Assembly (NCBI RefSeq): GCF_046233715.1
Contig: NZ_JBJNRJ010000007.1
Location: 79,843 to 143,842, forward strand
From: Trujillonella humicola
Lineage (GTDB): Bacteria; Actinomycetota; Actinomycetes; Mycobacteriales; Geodermatophilaceae
DNA: 64,000 nucleotides
Reading direction: 5' to 3'
In this document: piece by piece, positions 37,679 to 45,518 of the stretch
Layout of the letters: every line of letters starts with the position of its first letter
Numbering within the stretch: position 1 is the first letter of the stretch
Program-made: the position numbers and the translations under genes
The notes under the pieces: generated by a model
Database searches by the model: none
What the model was told of the DNA's origin: nothing
The model's input: the letters and a program-made list of their open reading frames with translations, nothing else

Positions 37679-38676
37679 CGGACCAGCGCGTCCGTGCCGC
37701 GGGCCACCGGGTCGCGCCCCTCGGCGGCGAGCAGGTCGGTGCCGAACGCCTCCTCCACCCAGGAGGGCTGGTACACCGTGTCCAGGTACCGCTCACCCAG
37801 GTCGGGGGCGATGGCCACCGCCGTCAGGTCGCAGCCGTCGTGCCGGGCCAGCCAGCTCATCGCCCCGCTGACCACGGTGCCGGTGGAGCCGCCGAACAGG
37901 AAGCCGCTACGGGCCAGCCGGTGGCAGGCGCGGACGGTGTCGCGTTCCTCCACCCACAGCACCTCGTCGACGAAGCTCTCGTCGAGCTGGGCCGGCCGCA
38001 CACCGGCGCCCAGCCCGGGGATCAGCCGCCTGCCGGCCGGGCGCCCGAACGTCACCGAGCCGACGGCGTCGACCGCCACGATGCGCACCGGCCGGTGCCA
38101 CTCGGCGAAGAACCGGGCGCACCCCATGAGGGTGCCGGTGGTCCCCGCGCCGACGAAGAGCACGTCCAGCGCAGGGAACGACCGGGCGATCGCCGGTGCG
38201 GTCCACCGGTAGTGGGCCCGCCAGTTCCCCGGGTTCGTGTACTGGTTCAGCCACAGGTAGCGATCGTCGAGGGCGCACAGCCGCCGGACGTGCTCGAGCC
38301 GGGCGCCCAGCAGGCCGCCGGTGCCCGCCGGCTGGGTGACGACGTGCACCTCGGCGCCGAGGGCCTCCATGAGCCGCCGGGTGGCGGTGTTGCACCGCAC
38401 GTCGGTCACGCAGAGGAACCGGCGCCCCTCGGCCGCCGCGAGCACGGCCAGCGCGACCCCGAGGTTGCCCGAGGAGGACTCGACCAGCACGGTGTCGGCG
38501 GTCAGCCGGCCCTCCCGCTCGGCGGCCTCGACCATCTCCCGGGCTGCCTTGAGCTTGATGGAGCCGGCGAAGTTGAAGCCCTCGCACTTCAGGAACAGCG
38601 AGTGGCCGAAGGACTTCCGCAGGTCGACGAAGAGGTCGTCCTCGTGGAACGCGTGGGGAGCCTCGATGACGGGCAC
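37675..38676 (-). CDS. sbnA: 2,3-diaminopropionate biosynthesis protein SbnA-like
   Basis: The 333-residue PLP enzyme of the cysteine synthase fold is of the SbnA type, which joins O-phosphoserine and glutamate to N-(1-amino-1-carboxy-2-ethyl)-glutamate. PLP Lys41 is in GSIKLKAA, the substrate loop is ESSSGNLG, the phosphate loop GAGTTGTLMG and the pyridine-side GGSTGTV. It is the first gene of the operon; GTG 38676 is the likely start. With the sbnB-like gene it provides Dap from phosphoserine and glutamate. Confidence 0.9.
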   Translation of the reverse strand: MPVIEAPHAFHEDDLFVDLRKSFGHSLFLKCEGFNFAGSIKLKAAREMVEAAEREGRLTADTVLVESSSGNLGVALAVLAAAEGRRFLCVTDVRCNTATRRLMEALGAEVHVVTQPAGTGGLLGARLEHVRRLCALDDRYLWLNQYTNPGNWRAHYRWTAPAIARSFPALDVLFVGAGTTGTLMGCARFFAEWHRPVRIVAVDAVGSVTFGRPAGRRLIPGLGAGVRPAQLDESFVDEVLWVEERDTVRACHRLARSGFLFGGSTGTVVSGAMSWLARHDGCDLTAVAIAPDLGERYLDTVYQPSWVEEAFGTDLLAAEGRDPVARGTDALVR

Positions 38677-39311
38677 GACGGCCCCCTCACCGGGCGGGAG
38701 GGCCGGCCGGGACCGCGACCGGCGGCGGTGGCGCGCCGGGAGCGGAGGTCGAGGGGCGGGGGCGATCGACTCTGATCGAGGTCATCGGGGATCCAAGCGG
38801 TCGGGGTCACGCTCCTCGGCGCGACGGCGGGCGGTCGTCGGCGACGCCCCGGAGGAGCTTCGGGGCGCGGAGGGGACCGGCCGGGGGACCGGACGCGGCC
38901 GGCGGGCAGCCGGTCCGCGGGCGGCGACCCGTGCGGGGTGGCCGGCGGTGGGCGGGCGCACCCGGGCGAGCGGTCCGTCGAACGCTCGGGGTCATGGCGC
39001 CTCCCGGTGCACGTACCCGGACAGCGTCGGTGCTGCCCCGGCACCTCCGGGACCCTGCGGTCCCCGGAGGGCAGCAACCTCGTAGCGGGTCCATCAACGG
39101 TCAAGCACGTGCCGAGCCACCCGAGCAGAAGGTCCCGGGCGGTCGTCGCGCGTTCCGACGACCCGCCATGCGCCGGTGACGATCCGTCACCGGCGCCCGC
39201 GGAACGGCGCGCGTCGCGCCTGCGATGTCCCGGCCGGGGCGCGCCGGGACCGGCGGCCGGGGCCGCAGGACGTGCCCCCGCCGTGACCGCGAGCGGGGCC
39301 CGATGGGTGGC
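38677..39311. other. 635-bp intergenic region upstream of the Dap operon
   Basis: No gene is supported. A 62-codon minus-strand frame from ATG 38995 is Arg/Pro-rich and looks random. On the minus strand a TTGACC and a GAGGTT 17 nt apart (39077-39105) could form a promoter, followed by a GC hairpin (39045-39071). A small inverted repeat CGATC-N6-GATCG lies at 38763-38778. I saw no IdeR/DmdR-type iron box. Confidence 0.5.
39077..39105 (-). promoter_or_regulatory. Candidate promoter of the Dap-peptide operon
   Basis: Minus-strand TTGACC (39100-39105) is followed after 17 nt by GAGGTT (39077-39082), a fair -35 but weak -10 match. Transcripts from here would have an about 390-nt leader before sbnA. 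Confidence 0.3.
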
Positions 39312-40742
39312 TCAGCCGACGTCGGACCGATCCAGCGCGCCCGCCCGGAGCAGGACGTCGACGGCCTCGGGGAGGTCGGCCAGCGCCCGTGCGAGGTCGG
39401 CCGGCTGGGCGATCGTCCACGCCTGCCGGTCGACGTAGCACCGCAGCGCGGCGTCGAAGTCCTCGGCGCCGGCGGCCGACCGCGCCGCCTCCAGCGCGGC
39501 GGCGCCCTTGCCGTAGACGCGCTGCTCGTAGTCGTCCTGGTCGGCGAAGCCGGTCATCGGGCTGCCCACGTCACCGGGGACGTCCAGGTCCTCCTCGTGG
39601 GTGTGCCCGTCCGGGGCGGCGCCCTCGGCGAACGAGGCGAAGGACTCGTCCAGCCAGGGGTCCCGGAACTGCGAGTTGCCGACCATCCCGTAGAACCACA
39701 TGTGCGCGACCTCGTGCACCACCAGCCCGAAGTCGTCGCTGCCCAGCAGGATCGACGAGGCGTACTCCTCGCCGCCGCCGCCCCCGTCGTCGCTGACCAG
39801 CGGAGCGGTCAGCGTCGGGTACGGGAACTCCCCGAAGCGCGCCTCGAGCAGCCGGATCGCATCGACGGTGTCGGCCGCCAGCTCGCCGGCGGAGGGGCCG
39901 GCACCCGGCAGCACGCCGGCGGTGACCCTGGTGTCGCCGGTCCGCGCGGTCGCGGTCTCGAACGCCCCGGCGGCCACGCTGACGTCGCGGGACACCGGCT
40001 CGTGCGACGTCCACACCCGCCGGCCGCCGGGCGCCGGGCGGGGCGGGTCCTGGGCCCCGGTCATCAGCACCACGAGGTCCTCGGGGGCGGAGACGCGGAT
40101 CGTGGTGTCGGCCGCGGCCGCCGCCGTCGTCTCCCCGCTCACCTCGACGAACGGGTCGCGGGCCCATCCCACGCCGGGTTCCCAGGTGAGCAGCGGGAAG
40201 CCGCTGGCCCACCACGTCACGTCGTCGGCGGCCCCCAGGCGGTCGAAGCCGGCGGGTGTCCGCTCGGCCGTCAGGCGCAGCGTGAAGTCCAGCTCCACGC
40301 TCACCGGGGTGCCGGCGGGGACGGTGCCGCGCAGGTCCACCCGGTACAGGCCGCCGGGGCTCCCCGCGGCGGCGGAGGCGTCCACGTGCCCGCCGCCGGC
40401 GACCTCCGGCCCGCGCACCGCGTCGACGGTCAGCCGGTTCGGCGCGGACTGCGGCGCGTTGGGGACCAGCCGGAACCACAGCTGGTCGACGGGCAGGTCC
40501 GGGGTGAGGGTCACGGCCTCGGTCCCGGTCACGGCGCGGCGGTCGTCCGCCAGCCGGAAGTCCAGCGAGACGACCGGGCGGGCGGGGTCCGGCGCCGCCC
40601 GCCCCGCCGGGCACCCCGGCGCCGGGTCGGCGGCGGGCCGGTCGGCCGGTGCGGCGGTGCACCCCGCCAGCAGGACGGCGGCCGCACCGGCGACCGCCCA
40701 GCGGCGCACGGCCGGTCGAGGGAGGCGCTGGTCGTCCGGCAT
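39312..40742 (-). CDS. M1-family metallopeptidase-like lipoprotein
   Basis: The 476-residue exported lipoprotein has lipobox LLAGC (Cys28). After an M1-like N-terminal beta domain (PVVSLDFRLADDRRAVTGTEAVTL) comes the zinc motif HEVAHMWFYGM (His343, Glu344, His347) with Glu366 in WLDESF. The exopeptidase motif GxMEN is absent; GGGGEEYASS is at that place, so strict aminopeptidase activity is doubtful. It lacks the large C-terminal domain of PepN. It acts outside the membrane. The ATG at 40742 is the only start with a sensible signal peptide. Confidence 0.85.
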   Translation of the reverse strand: MPDDQRLPRPAVRRWAVAGAAAVLLAGCTAAPADRPAADPAPGCPAGRAAPDPARPVVSLDFRLADDRRAVTGTEAVTLTPDLPVDQLWFRLVPNAPQSAPNRLTVDAVRGPEVAGGGHVDASAAAGSPGGLYRVDLRGTVPAGTPVSVELDFTLRLTAERTPAGFDRLGAADDVTWWASGFPLLTWEPGVGWARDPFVEVSGETTAAAAADTTIRVSAPEDLVVLMTGAQDPPRPAPGGRRVWTSHEPVSRDVSVAAGAFETATARTGDTRVTAGVLPGAGPSAGELAADTVDAIRLLEARFGEFPYPTLTAPLVSDDGGGGGEEYASSILLGSDDFGLVVHEVAHMWFYGMVGNSQFRDPWLDESFASFAEGAAPDGHTHEEDLDVPGDVGSPMTGFADQDDYEQRVYGKGAAALEAARSAAGAEDFDAALRCYVDRQAWTIAQPADLARALADLPEAVDVLLRAGALDRSDVG

Positions 40743-40883
40743 GGTCTCTGCCCACCCACCGGGACGGTCGGACCGGCACCCGGCAGGTCCTGCGGCGACC
40801 GCCCGTCGCGGGAAATGTAGGGACGCCGGCCGGTCGCGTACAGGCCCCCCGCGCCGTGGATCTGCTGCGGGCCGCGCGGGCGG

Positions 40884-41666
40884 TCAGCCCGGGAGGGCGT
40901 GGCGGCGCGCGGCGACGGCCATGGTCGCCTCGTCGTACGGACCGCGGTCCGGCCGCCCGGCGCGGACGGCGGCCAGCACCGCGAGCAGTTCCTCCCGCTG
41001 GGTGCCGACGAACGCCGCGTCCACCACCGCGCCGTGCCCGGGGACGACGGGGCCGCGGGCGAGGGCGTGCACCCGGCCCAGCGTCGCCGGCCAGTCGGCG
41101 GGAAAGGCGTCGTCGAACGCCGGCGGCGCGCCCTCCTCGACCAGGTCGCCGGCGAAGAGCACGGTGCCGTCGCCGGCGGTCTCCACCTCCACGACCAGAT
41201 CGGCGTCGGTGTGCCCGCGGCCGAGGAACCGCAGCAGCACCTCCCGCCCGCCGACGTCGAGCACCGCGACGTCGTCGACCAGCACGTCCGGCGGGTCCAG
41301 CGGGGCCGCGGCGACCCGTTGCGCGCCGGCGTCGTCCCCTCCGGCGCGCAGCTCGGCCACCCGCGCCGCCCGCTGCGCCTCGCCGGTGGCCCGCAACCTC
41401 GCCGCGCAGCTGCGGTGCCCCCACACCGCGGCCGGTCGGAAGGCAGCGTTGCCGAAGCAGTGGTCGTAGTGGGCGTGGGTGTTCACCACGCTCCACGGGT
41501 GCGGGGTGACCCGGCGGACCGCGGCGATCAGGTCCGCGGCCTCGCCGAGGTCCGAGCGGGTGTCGACCACCAGGCACGCGCCGTCGCCGACCACCAGCCC
41601 GCAGTTCAGGTCCAGCGAGGCGTGCCGCCGGACGAACACGCCGTCGGCGACCTCGACGAAGGTCAC
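40884..41666 (-). CDS. MBL-fold metallo-hydrolase
   Basis: The 260-residue metallo-beta-lactamase-fold protein has the canonical THAHYDH zinc motif, GRGHTDADLVV, FAGDLVEEG and a final PGHG, close to glyoxalase II-like and quinoprotein-relay-type MBL proteins. The substrate is unknown. The start is uncertain because three GTG/GTC codons are adjacent; GTG 41666 (VTFVEVADGV) or 41669 fits. Confidence 0.8.
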   Translation of the reverse strand: MTFVEVADGVFVRRHASLDLNCGLVVGDGACLVVDTRSDLGEAADLIAAVRRVTPHPWSVVNTHAHYDHCFGNAAFRPAAVWGHRSCAARLRATGEAQRAARVAELRAGGDDAGAQRVAAAPLDPPDVLVDDVAVLDVGGREVLLRFLGRGHTDADLVVEVETAGDGTVLFAGDLVEEGAPPAFDDAFPADWPATLGRVHALARGPVVPGHGAVVDAAFVGTQREELLAVLAAVRAGRPDRGPYDEATMAVAARRHALPG

Positions 41667-41870
41667 CACGACACCCGCATGGGCCGGTCGCGGGCGTCCC
41701 GGTCGCCGGAGCCCGCGCGCTGCGCCTGCCCGTCGGGGATCCGGCGGGCCGTCCGGGCGGCCGCGCAGGAGTCGGGGACCAGCAGCCGCGCCGTCCGGCC
41801 CTCCGGCAGGGCGCCCGCCCAGCGGCCCCGCCACCCGTCGACACCCGGCACCGGCACCCGGTGAGCCTGA

Positions 41871-41876
41871 CAGACT
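41871..41876 (+). promoter_or_regulatory. Leaderless -10 box of rpiB
   Basis: CAGACT is followed by 7 nt and the ATG of rpiB at 41884; there is no ribosome binding site. Confidence 0.4.
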
Positions 41877-41883
41877 CGGGGCC

Positions 41884-42381
41884 ATGCGCGTCTTCGTCGG
41901 CACCGACCATGCGGGCCTGGAGTTCAAGGACCACCTGATGCAGGCCCTCGCCGCGGCCGGGCACGAGCCGGTCGACTGCGGAGCGTTCGAGTACGACGCC
42001 CAGGACGACTACCCGCCCTTCTGCTTCGAGGTCGGCGAGCGGGTCGTCACCGAGCCGGGCAGCCTCGGCGTGGTCATCGGCGGGTCGGGCAACGGCGAGC
42101 AGATCGCGGCCAACAAGGTGCCCGGCGTCCGCGCCGCGCTGGTCTGGAACACCGCCACCGCCGAGCTCGCCCGCCAGCACAACGACGCCAACGTCGTGGC
42201 CGTCGGCGCCCGCCAGCACGGCGTGGAGGAGGCGACCGGGCTGGTGCTGCACTTCCTGGCCACGGACTTCAGCGGGGACGAGCGGCACGCGCGCCGCATC
42301 GGGCTGATCGCCGACTACGAGCGCGATCGGCACCGCCCGGCCGGCGGGCTGCCCACCCGCTCGGAGGCGTCCGCGGGATGA
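41884..42381 (+). CDS. rpiB: Ribose-5-phosphate isomerase B
   Basis: The 165-residue RpiB/LacA/LacB enzyme interconverts ribose 5-phosphate and ribulose 5-phosphate. It has GTDHAGLEFKDHL, the catalytic loop GGSGNGEQIAANKV with Glu in place of the E. coli Cys (as in M. tuberculosis RpiB), and the phosphate-binding HNDANVVAVGAR. It is 4 bp overlapped with the next gene. In Mtb rpiB (Rv2465c) adjoins the Rv2466c gene, which here is 13 kb away. Confidence 0.93.
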   Translation: MRVFVGTDHAGLEFKDHLMQALAAAGHEPVDCGAFEYDAQDDYPPFCFEVGERVVTEPGSLGVVIGGSGNGEQIAANKVPGVRAALVWNTATAELARQHNDANVVAVGARQHGVEEATGLVLHFLATDFSGDERHARRIGLIADYERDRHRPAGGLPTRSEASAG

Positions 42382-42968
42382 CCGGCGCGCAGCTGCGGCG
42401 GGCTGCCGCAGCGGCCCGCGCGCTGCTCGCCCCGGTGCCCGACGGCACCGCCCGGGTCCCGGCGATGGCCGACGACGTCGCCGGACTCGTCGCCCACGTG
42501 ACCGGCTGCCTGGTCCGGTACGCCCACGACCTGGCCGCCGGGCCGGAGCGCACCGACGGCTTCACCCTCGGCCGGCGACCGGAGGCCGACCTGCCCGAGC
42601 TGCTCCGCCAGCAGGCGGCGGCCGCCGAGGTGCTGGCCCGAACCGTGGACGGCGCGCACCCGGGGGAGCGGGGATGGCACGACTGGGGCCGGCCCGACGC
42701 CTCCGGCTTCGCGGCCATGGGCGCGGCCGAGCTGCTGGTGCACACCGGTGACGTCGCCGACGCGCTCGGCCTGGACTGGGCACCGCCGGCCGACCTGGCC
42801 GACGTCGTCGTCGTGCGGCTGTTCCCCTGGGTCCCGCCGGACGCCGAGCCGGCCGCCGCGCTGCGGTGGGCCACCGGCCGCGGCGCCCTCCCCGGGGTCG
42901 AGCCGCTCGCGTCGTGGCGCTGGCACTGCGCGCCGCTCGAGGAGTGGGACGGCACGCGACCGGGATAG
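42378..42968 (+). CDS. Maleylpyruvate isomerase/DinB-fold (mycothiol-type) protein
   Basis: The 196-residue four-helix-bundle protein has metal-binding His candidates in LVAHVTGC and in ELLVHTGDVADALG, plus a PALRWATGR-like C-terminus, all typical of MDMPI/DinB-superfamily proteins in actinobacteria that use mycothiol or bacillithiol analogues. It is translationally coupled to rpiB by an ATGA overlap. The substrate is unknown. Confidence 0.75.
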   Translation: MTGAQLRRAAAAARALLAPVPDGTARVPAMADDVAGLVAHVTGCLVRYAHDLAAGPERTDGFTLGRRPEADLPELLRQQAAAAEVLARTVDGAHPGERGWHDWGRPDASGFAAMGAAELLVHTGDVADALGLDWAPPADLADVVVVRLFPWVPPDAEPAAALRWATGRGALPGVEPLASWRWHCAPLEEWDGTRPG

Positions 42969-42976
42969 AACGGCCG

Positions 42977-43085
42977 CGCTGCAGGGGCCCGCGCCGAGCG
43001 TGCGAGAGAGAGGACCTCCCGGCCCCCCACCGCTCGCGCGCTCGCGGCGGGACCCTGCCGGCAGGCCGAGGTGGCGGGGTCCTTC
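42977..43085. repeat. Dispersed GC-rich hairpin repeat, compound copy 2; likely bidirectional terminator
   Basis: The right half, from AGGACCTCCCGG at 43011, matches the repeat at 15355-15405. The left half from GCAGGGGCCC is a partial copy in the opposite orientation, and the end GGTGGCGGGGTCCTT pairs back with AGGACC near the start. It occupies the whole space between convergent stop codons (42968 and 43087). Confidence 0.6.
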
Positions 43086-43086
43086 C

Positions 43087-44328
43087 TCAGAAGTCGTCGG
43101 GGCACCAGGGGGCGACCGGCCAGGAGAACGCGGTGGCCGCCAGCGTCACCGCACCCGGGCTGACCTCCGTGACCCGGCCGGCCGCCTGCAGCGTGGCCAG
43201 CGAGACCCCGCCGAGGTAGGCCGCCGCCAGGTCCTCGGCGCCGAGCACCAGGTCGGGGTCGCTGTCGGTGGGCGCGCAGAAGCCGCCGGCGGGGTGCGCG
43301 GTGAGTGCCCACCGCCCGTCGTTCCACGGGCAGAACGGGTCCCGGACCTCGAGCACCAGGTTGATCCGGGTCGGGTAGCGGCGGGCGGCCAGCGCGCGGC
43401 CGACGTCGACCAGCCGCACCCACAGCGTGTCGACCGGCCGGGCGTGCAGCGCCCGCGGATCGGCCAGCAGGTACCGCAGCGGGTCGTCGGGCGACTGGTG
43501 CGGGGCCCGCACCGTGCGCACCAGGTCGATCGAGAACAGGTACCGCCACAGCGCCGCGTACGCCTGCGTGCTCTCCGCGCGCACCTCCTCGACGTTGAGC
43601 GTGCTGTCGGCCATCCCGTCGTCGTCCCACCGCGGCCGCACCCGGTAGGCGGCGTACCCGGTCACCGAGCCGTCGTCCTCGGTGTGCAGCAGGTACCGGC
43701 GTGCCGAGGCGCCGCCGCGCCGGTCGCGGCGGTCCTCCAGGATCTGGTCCCACCACGCGCCGGTCCGGGCCATGGTGCCGGGCACCTGGCGGCGCAGCCG
43801 CTCGTGCACCGCCGCGGCGGCCGGGCGGTAGGCCTCGAGGGGCACCGGCGTCACCCGGCCTGCGCCGAAGGCGACGTCGCGGCGGAACGCGAGCTCGGCC
43901 GTCCGGCCGGTGAGACCGCCGCGCCAGGCCGCGGGGGCGTAGCCGTACCGGCCGTAGATGGCGCCCTCCGACGCCCACAGCGCGGCCACCGGCTCCCGCT
44001 CCCGGTCGTGCAGCTCGGTGAGCTGGCGGCGCATGATCGCGGTCAGCACGCCGCGGCGGCGGTGCGTGGGCGAGACGGTCACCCAGGTGACGCCCGCGCA
44101 CGGGACGACGGCGCCCGGGACGGTCAGCTCGCGGCTGTAGACGCCGGCCGTGGCGGCCACCCGGTCGCCGTCCCACAGGCTCAGCGAGCGGTCCAGCTCC
44201 GCGGTCGCGGGCGGCGCGGCCAGCCACTCCTCGGAGGAGTCCTCGCCGAATCCGGTGGTCATGGCCCGGCCGAAGGCGGGCCACTCGTCGGCGGTCACCG
44301 GGCGCAGCCGGGCGGTCAGGTCGTCCAC
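43087..44328 (-). CDS. Eis-like GNAT acetyltransferase
   Basis: The 413-residue protein has the Eis tripartite layout: an N-terminal GNAT domain (VTWVTVSPTHRRRGVL acetyl-CoA loop; YGRYGYAPA with the general-acid Tyr), a second GNAT-like domain and an SCP2-like C-terminal domain. It ends in APWCPDDF, where the terminal carboxylate serves as base in Eis. Eis-family enzymes acetylate aminoglycosides or lysines; the substrate here is unknown. The GTG 44328 start is supported by a leaderless -10 box. Confidence 0.88.
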   Translation of the reverse strand: MDDLTARLRPVTADEWPAFGRAMTTGFGEDSSEEWLAAPPATAELDRSLSLWDGDRVAATAGVYSRELTVPGAVVPCAGVTWVTVSPTHRRRGVLTAIMRRQLTELHDREREPVAALWASEGAIYGRYGYAPAAWRGGLTGRTAELAFRRDVAFGAGRVTPVPLEAYRPAAAAVHERLRRQVPGTMARTGAWWDQILEDRRDRRGGASARRYLLHTEDDGSVTGYAAYRVRPRWDDDGMADSTLNVEEVRAESTQAYAALWRYLFSIDLVRTVRAPHQSPDDPLRYLLADPRALHARPVDTLWVRLVDVGRALAARRYPTRINLVLEVRDPFCPWNDGRWALTAHPAGGFCAPTDSDPDLVLGAEDLAAAYLGGVSLATLQAAGRVTEVSPGAVTLAATAFSWPVAPWCPDDF

Positions 44329-44334
44329 GGCTCG

Positions 44335-44340
44335 TGTCTA
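44335..44340 (-). promoter_or_regulatory. Leaderless -10 box of the Eis-like gene
   Basis: Minus-strand TAGACA lies 6 nt before the GTG start, the same GGTAGACA-N6-GTG string form as at kynU. Confidence 0.5.
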
Positions 44341-44402
44341 CCGGCCGGGGACGGCGGTGCGCCAACGGGTTGCGGCCGGGGACATCCGGCCCGGGTCGGT
44401 GC

Positions 44403-44408
44403 CAGGAT
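44403..44408 (+). promoter_or_regulatory. Leaderless -10 box of winged-helix regulator gene
   Basis: CAGGAT is followed by 7 nt and ATG 44416, favouring this start over ATG 44407, which would overlap the box. Confidence 0.4.
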
Positions 44409-44415
44409 GCCGCCC

Positions 44416-44835
44416 ATGGATCCGGCGCAGCGGCCCATCGGGTGGTGGGTCAAGCACCTCGACGCCCTGCTGGAGGACGTGGTGGACGCCGCCGTGGCCG
44501 GGGAGGGGCTGACCCGCAGGCACTGGCAGGTGCTGCACACCCTGGCGGGCGCACCGGCCGAGGAGGCCGCGCTGGCGCGGGCGCTGGCCGACTTCGACGG
44601 CCACCTCCCGGCGATCGCCGCGGACCTCTACGGCCGCGGCTGGGTCGACCGGGTCACCGGGGCGCTGGCGCTGACCGCCGAGGGACGGATCGCGCACGAG
44701 CGGCTGGAGCGGGCGATCGGCCGGGTGCGGCGGCACGCGGCCGACGGGCTGTCCCGGCAGGAGTACGAGCGCACCGTCCTCGTGCTCAGCCGGATGGCGC
44801 GCAACATCGAGCGCGCGCTGGGCCGCGACGCCTGA
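44416..44835 (+). CDS. MarR-like winged-helix transcriptional regulator
   Basis: The 139-residue protein has a MarR-like layout: an N-terminal helix (IGWWVKHLDALLEDVVDAAV), LTRRHWQVLHTLAG, a recognition helix region and a wing (RGWVDRVTGALALTAEG), and a C-terminal dimer helix. It is divergent from the Eis-like gene with 87 bp between starts, so mutual regulation is plausible. The ligand is unknown. Confidence 0.78.
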   Translation: MDPAQRPIGWWVKHLDALLEDVVDAAVAGEGLTRRHWQVLHTLAGAPAEEAALARALADFDGHLPAIAADLYGRGWVDRVTGALALTAEGRIAHERLERAIGRVRRHAADGLSRQEYERTVLVLSRMARNIERALGRDA

Positions 44836-44870
44836 GCCGCCCGGCCGTCGGCTGCGCAGGCGCCCCGCCC

Positions 44871-45518
44871 TCAGCTGCGCAGGTAGGCCAGCGTCGCCAT
44901 CACCCGGCTGTTGCGGTCCTCGTCGGGGGCCAGGCCGAGCTTGGCGAAGATCCGCTGGGTGTGCTTCTCGACCGCTCCCGGCGTGACGACGAGCAGCCGC
45001 GCGATCGCGGCGTTGGAGTGCCCCTCGGCGATCATGCCGAGCACCTCCCGCTCGCGGGGGGTGAGCCGGCGCACCGGGTCGTCGGCCCGCCGCCGGGCGA
45101 ACAGCTGGGCCACCACCTGCGGGTCGAGCACGGTGCCGCCGGCTCCGACGTCGGACAGCGCCGACATCAGCTGGTCCAGGTCGGACACGCGGTCCTTGAG
45201 CAGGTAGCCGACCCCGCCGCGGCCGTCGGCGAGCAGCTCGTCGGCATAGGCCACCTCCACGTACTGGGAGAGGACGAGCACCGCCGTCCCGGGCGCGGCG
45301 GCGCGGGCCTCGACCGCGGCGCGCAGCCCCTCGTCGGTGTGCGTGGGCGGCATCCGGACGTCGACGACGGCGACGTCGGGCCGCAAGCGGGTGACCGCCC
45401 GCACCAGCGACGGTCCGTCGCCGACCGCCGCCACGACCTCGGTCCCGGCCTCCTCCAGCAGGCGCACCAGGCCCTCGCGGAGGAGCACCGAGTCCTCGGC
45501 CAGCACGACCCGCATCAC
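44871..45518 (-). CDS. NarL/LuxR-family response regulator
   Basis: The 215-residue protein has a receiver domain (acidic pair AED, phospho-acceptor Asp in VVDVRMPPTHTDEG, Lys in LLKDRV) and a LuxR helix-turn-helix (LTPREREVLGMIAEGHSNAAIARLL). It overlaps the upstream kinase gene; the start is GTG 45518 or ATG 45515. Together they form a DesK/NarL-type system with unknown signal. Confidence 0.92.
   Translation of the reverse strand: MMRVVLAEDSVLLREGLVRLLEEAGTEVVAAVGDGPSLVRAVTRLRPDVAVVDVRMPPTHTDEGLRAAVEARAAAPGTAVLVLSQYVEVAYADELLADGRGGVGYLLKDRVSDLDQLMSALSDVGAGGTVLDPQVVAQLFARRRADDPVRRLTPREREVLGMIAEGHSNAAIARLLVVTPGAVEKHTQRIFAKLGLAPDEDRNSRVMATLAYLRS

Noticed and set aside
29618..38676. Staphyloferrin B-type or other carboxylate siderophore cluster
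   Set aside because: SbnA and SbnB occur in staphyloferrin B synthesis, but no IucA/IucC-type synthetase, siderophore receptor or iron box is present. The NRPS and six-helix module point to a Dap peptide or polymer instead.
38763..38778. CGATC-N6-GATCG inverted repeat as an operator
   Set aside because: It is too short to be significant and matches no known regulator site.
38807..38997. Small minus-strand ORF (about 62 codons from ATG 38995) in the Dap operon leader
   Set aside because: It has a GGGAGG before the ATG but an Arg/Pro composition typical of random frames here and no conserved pattern I recognise.
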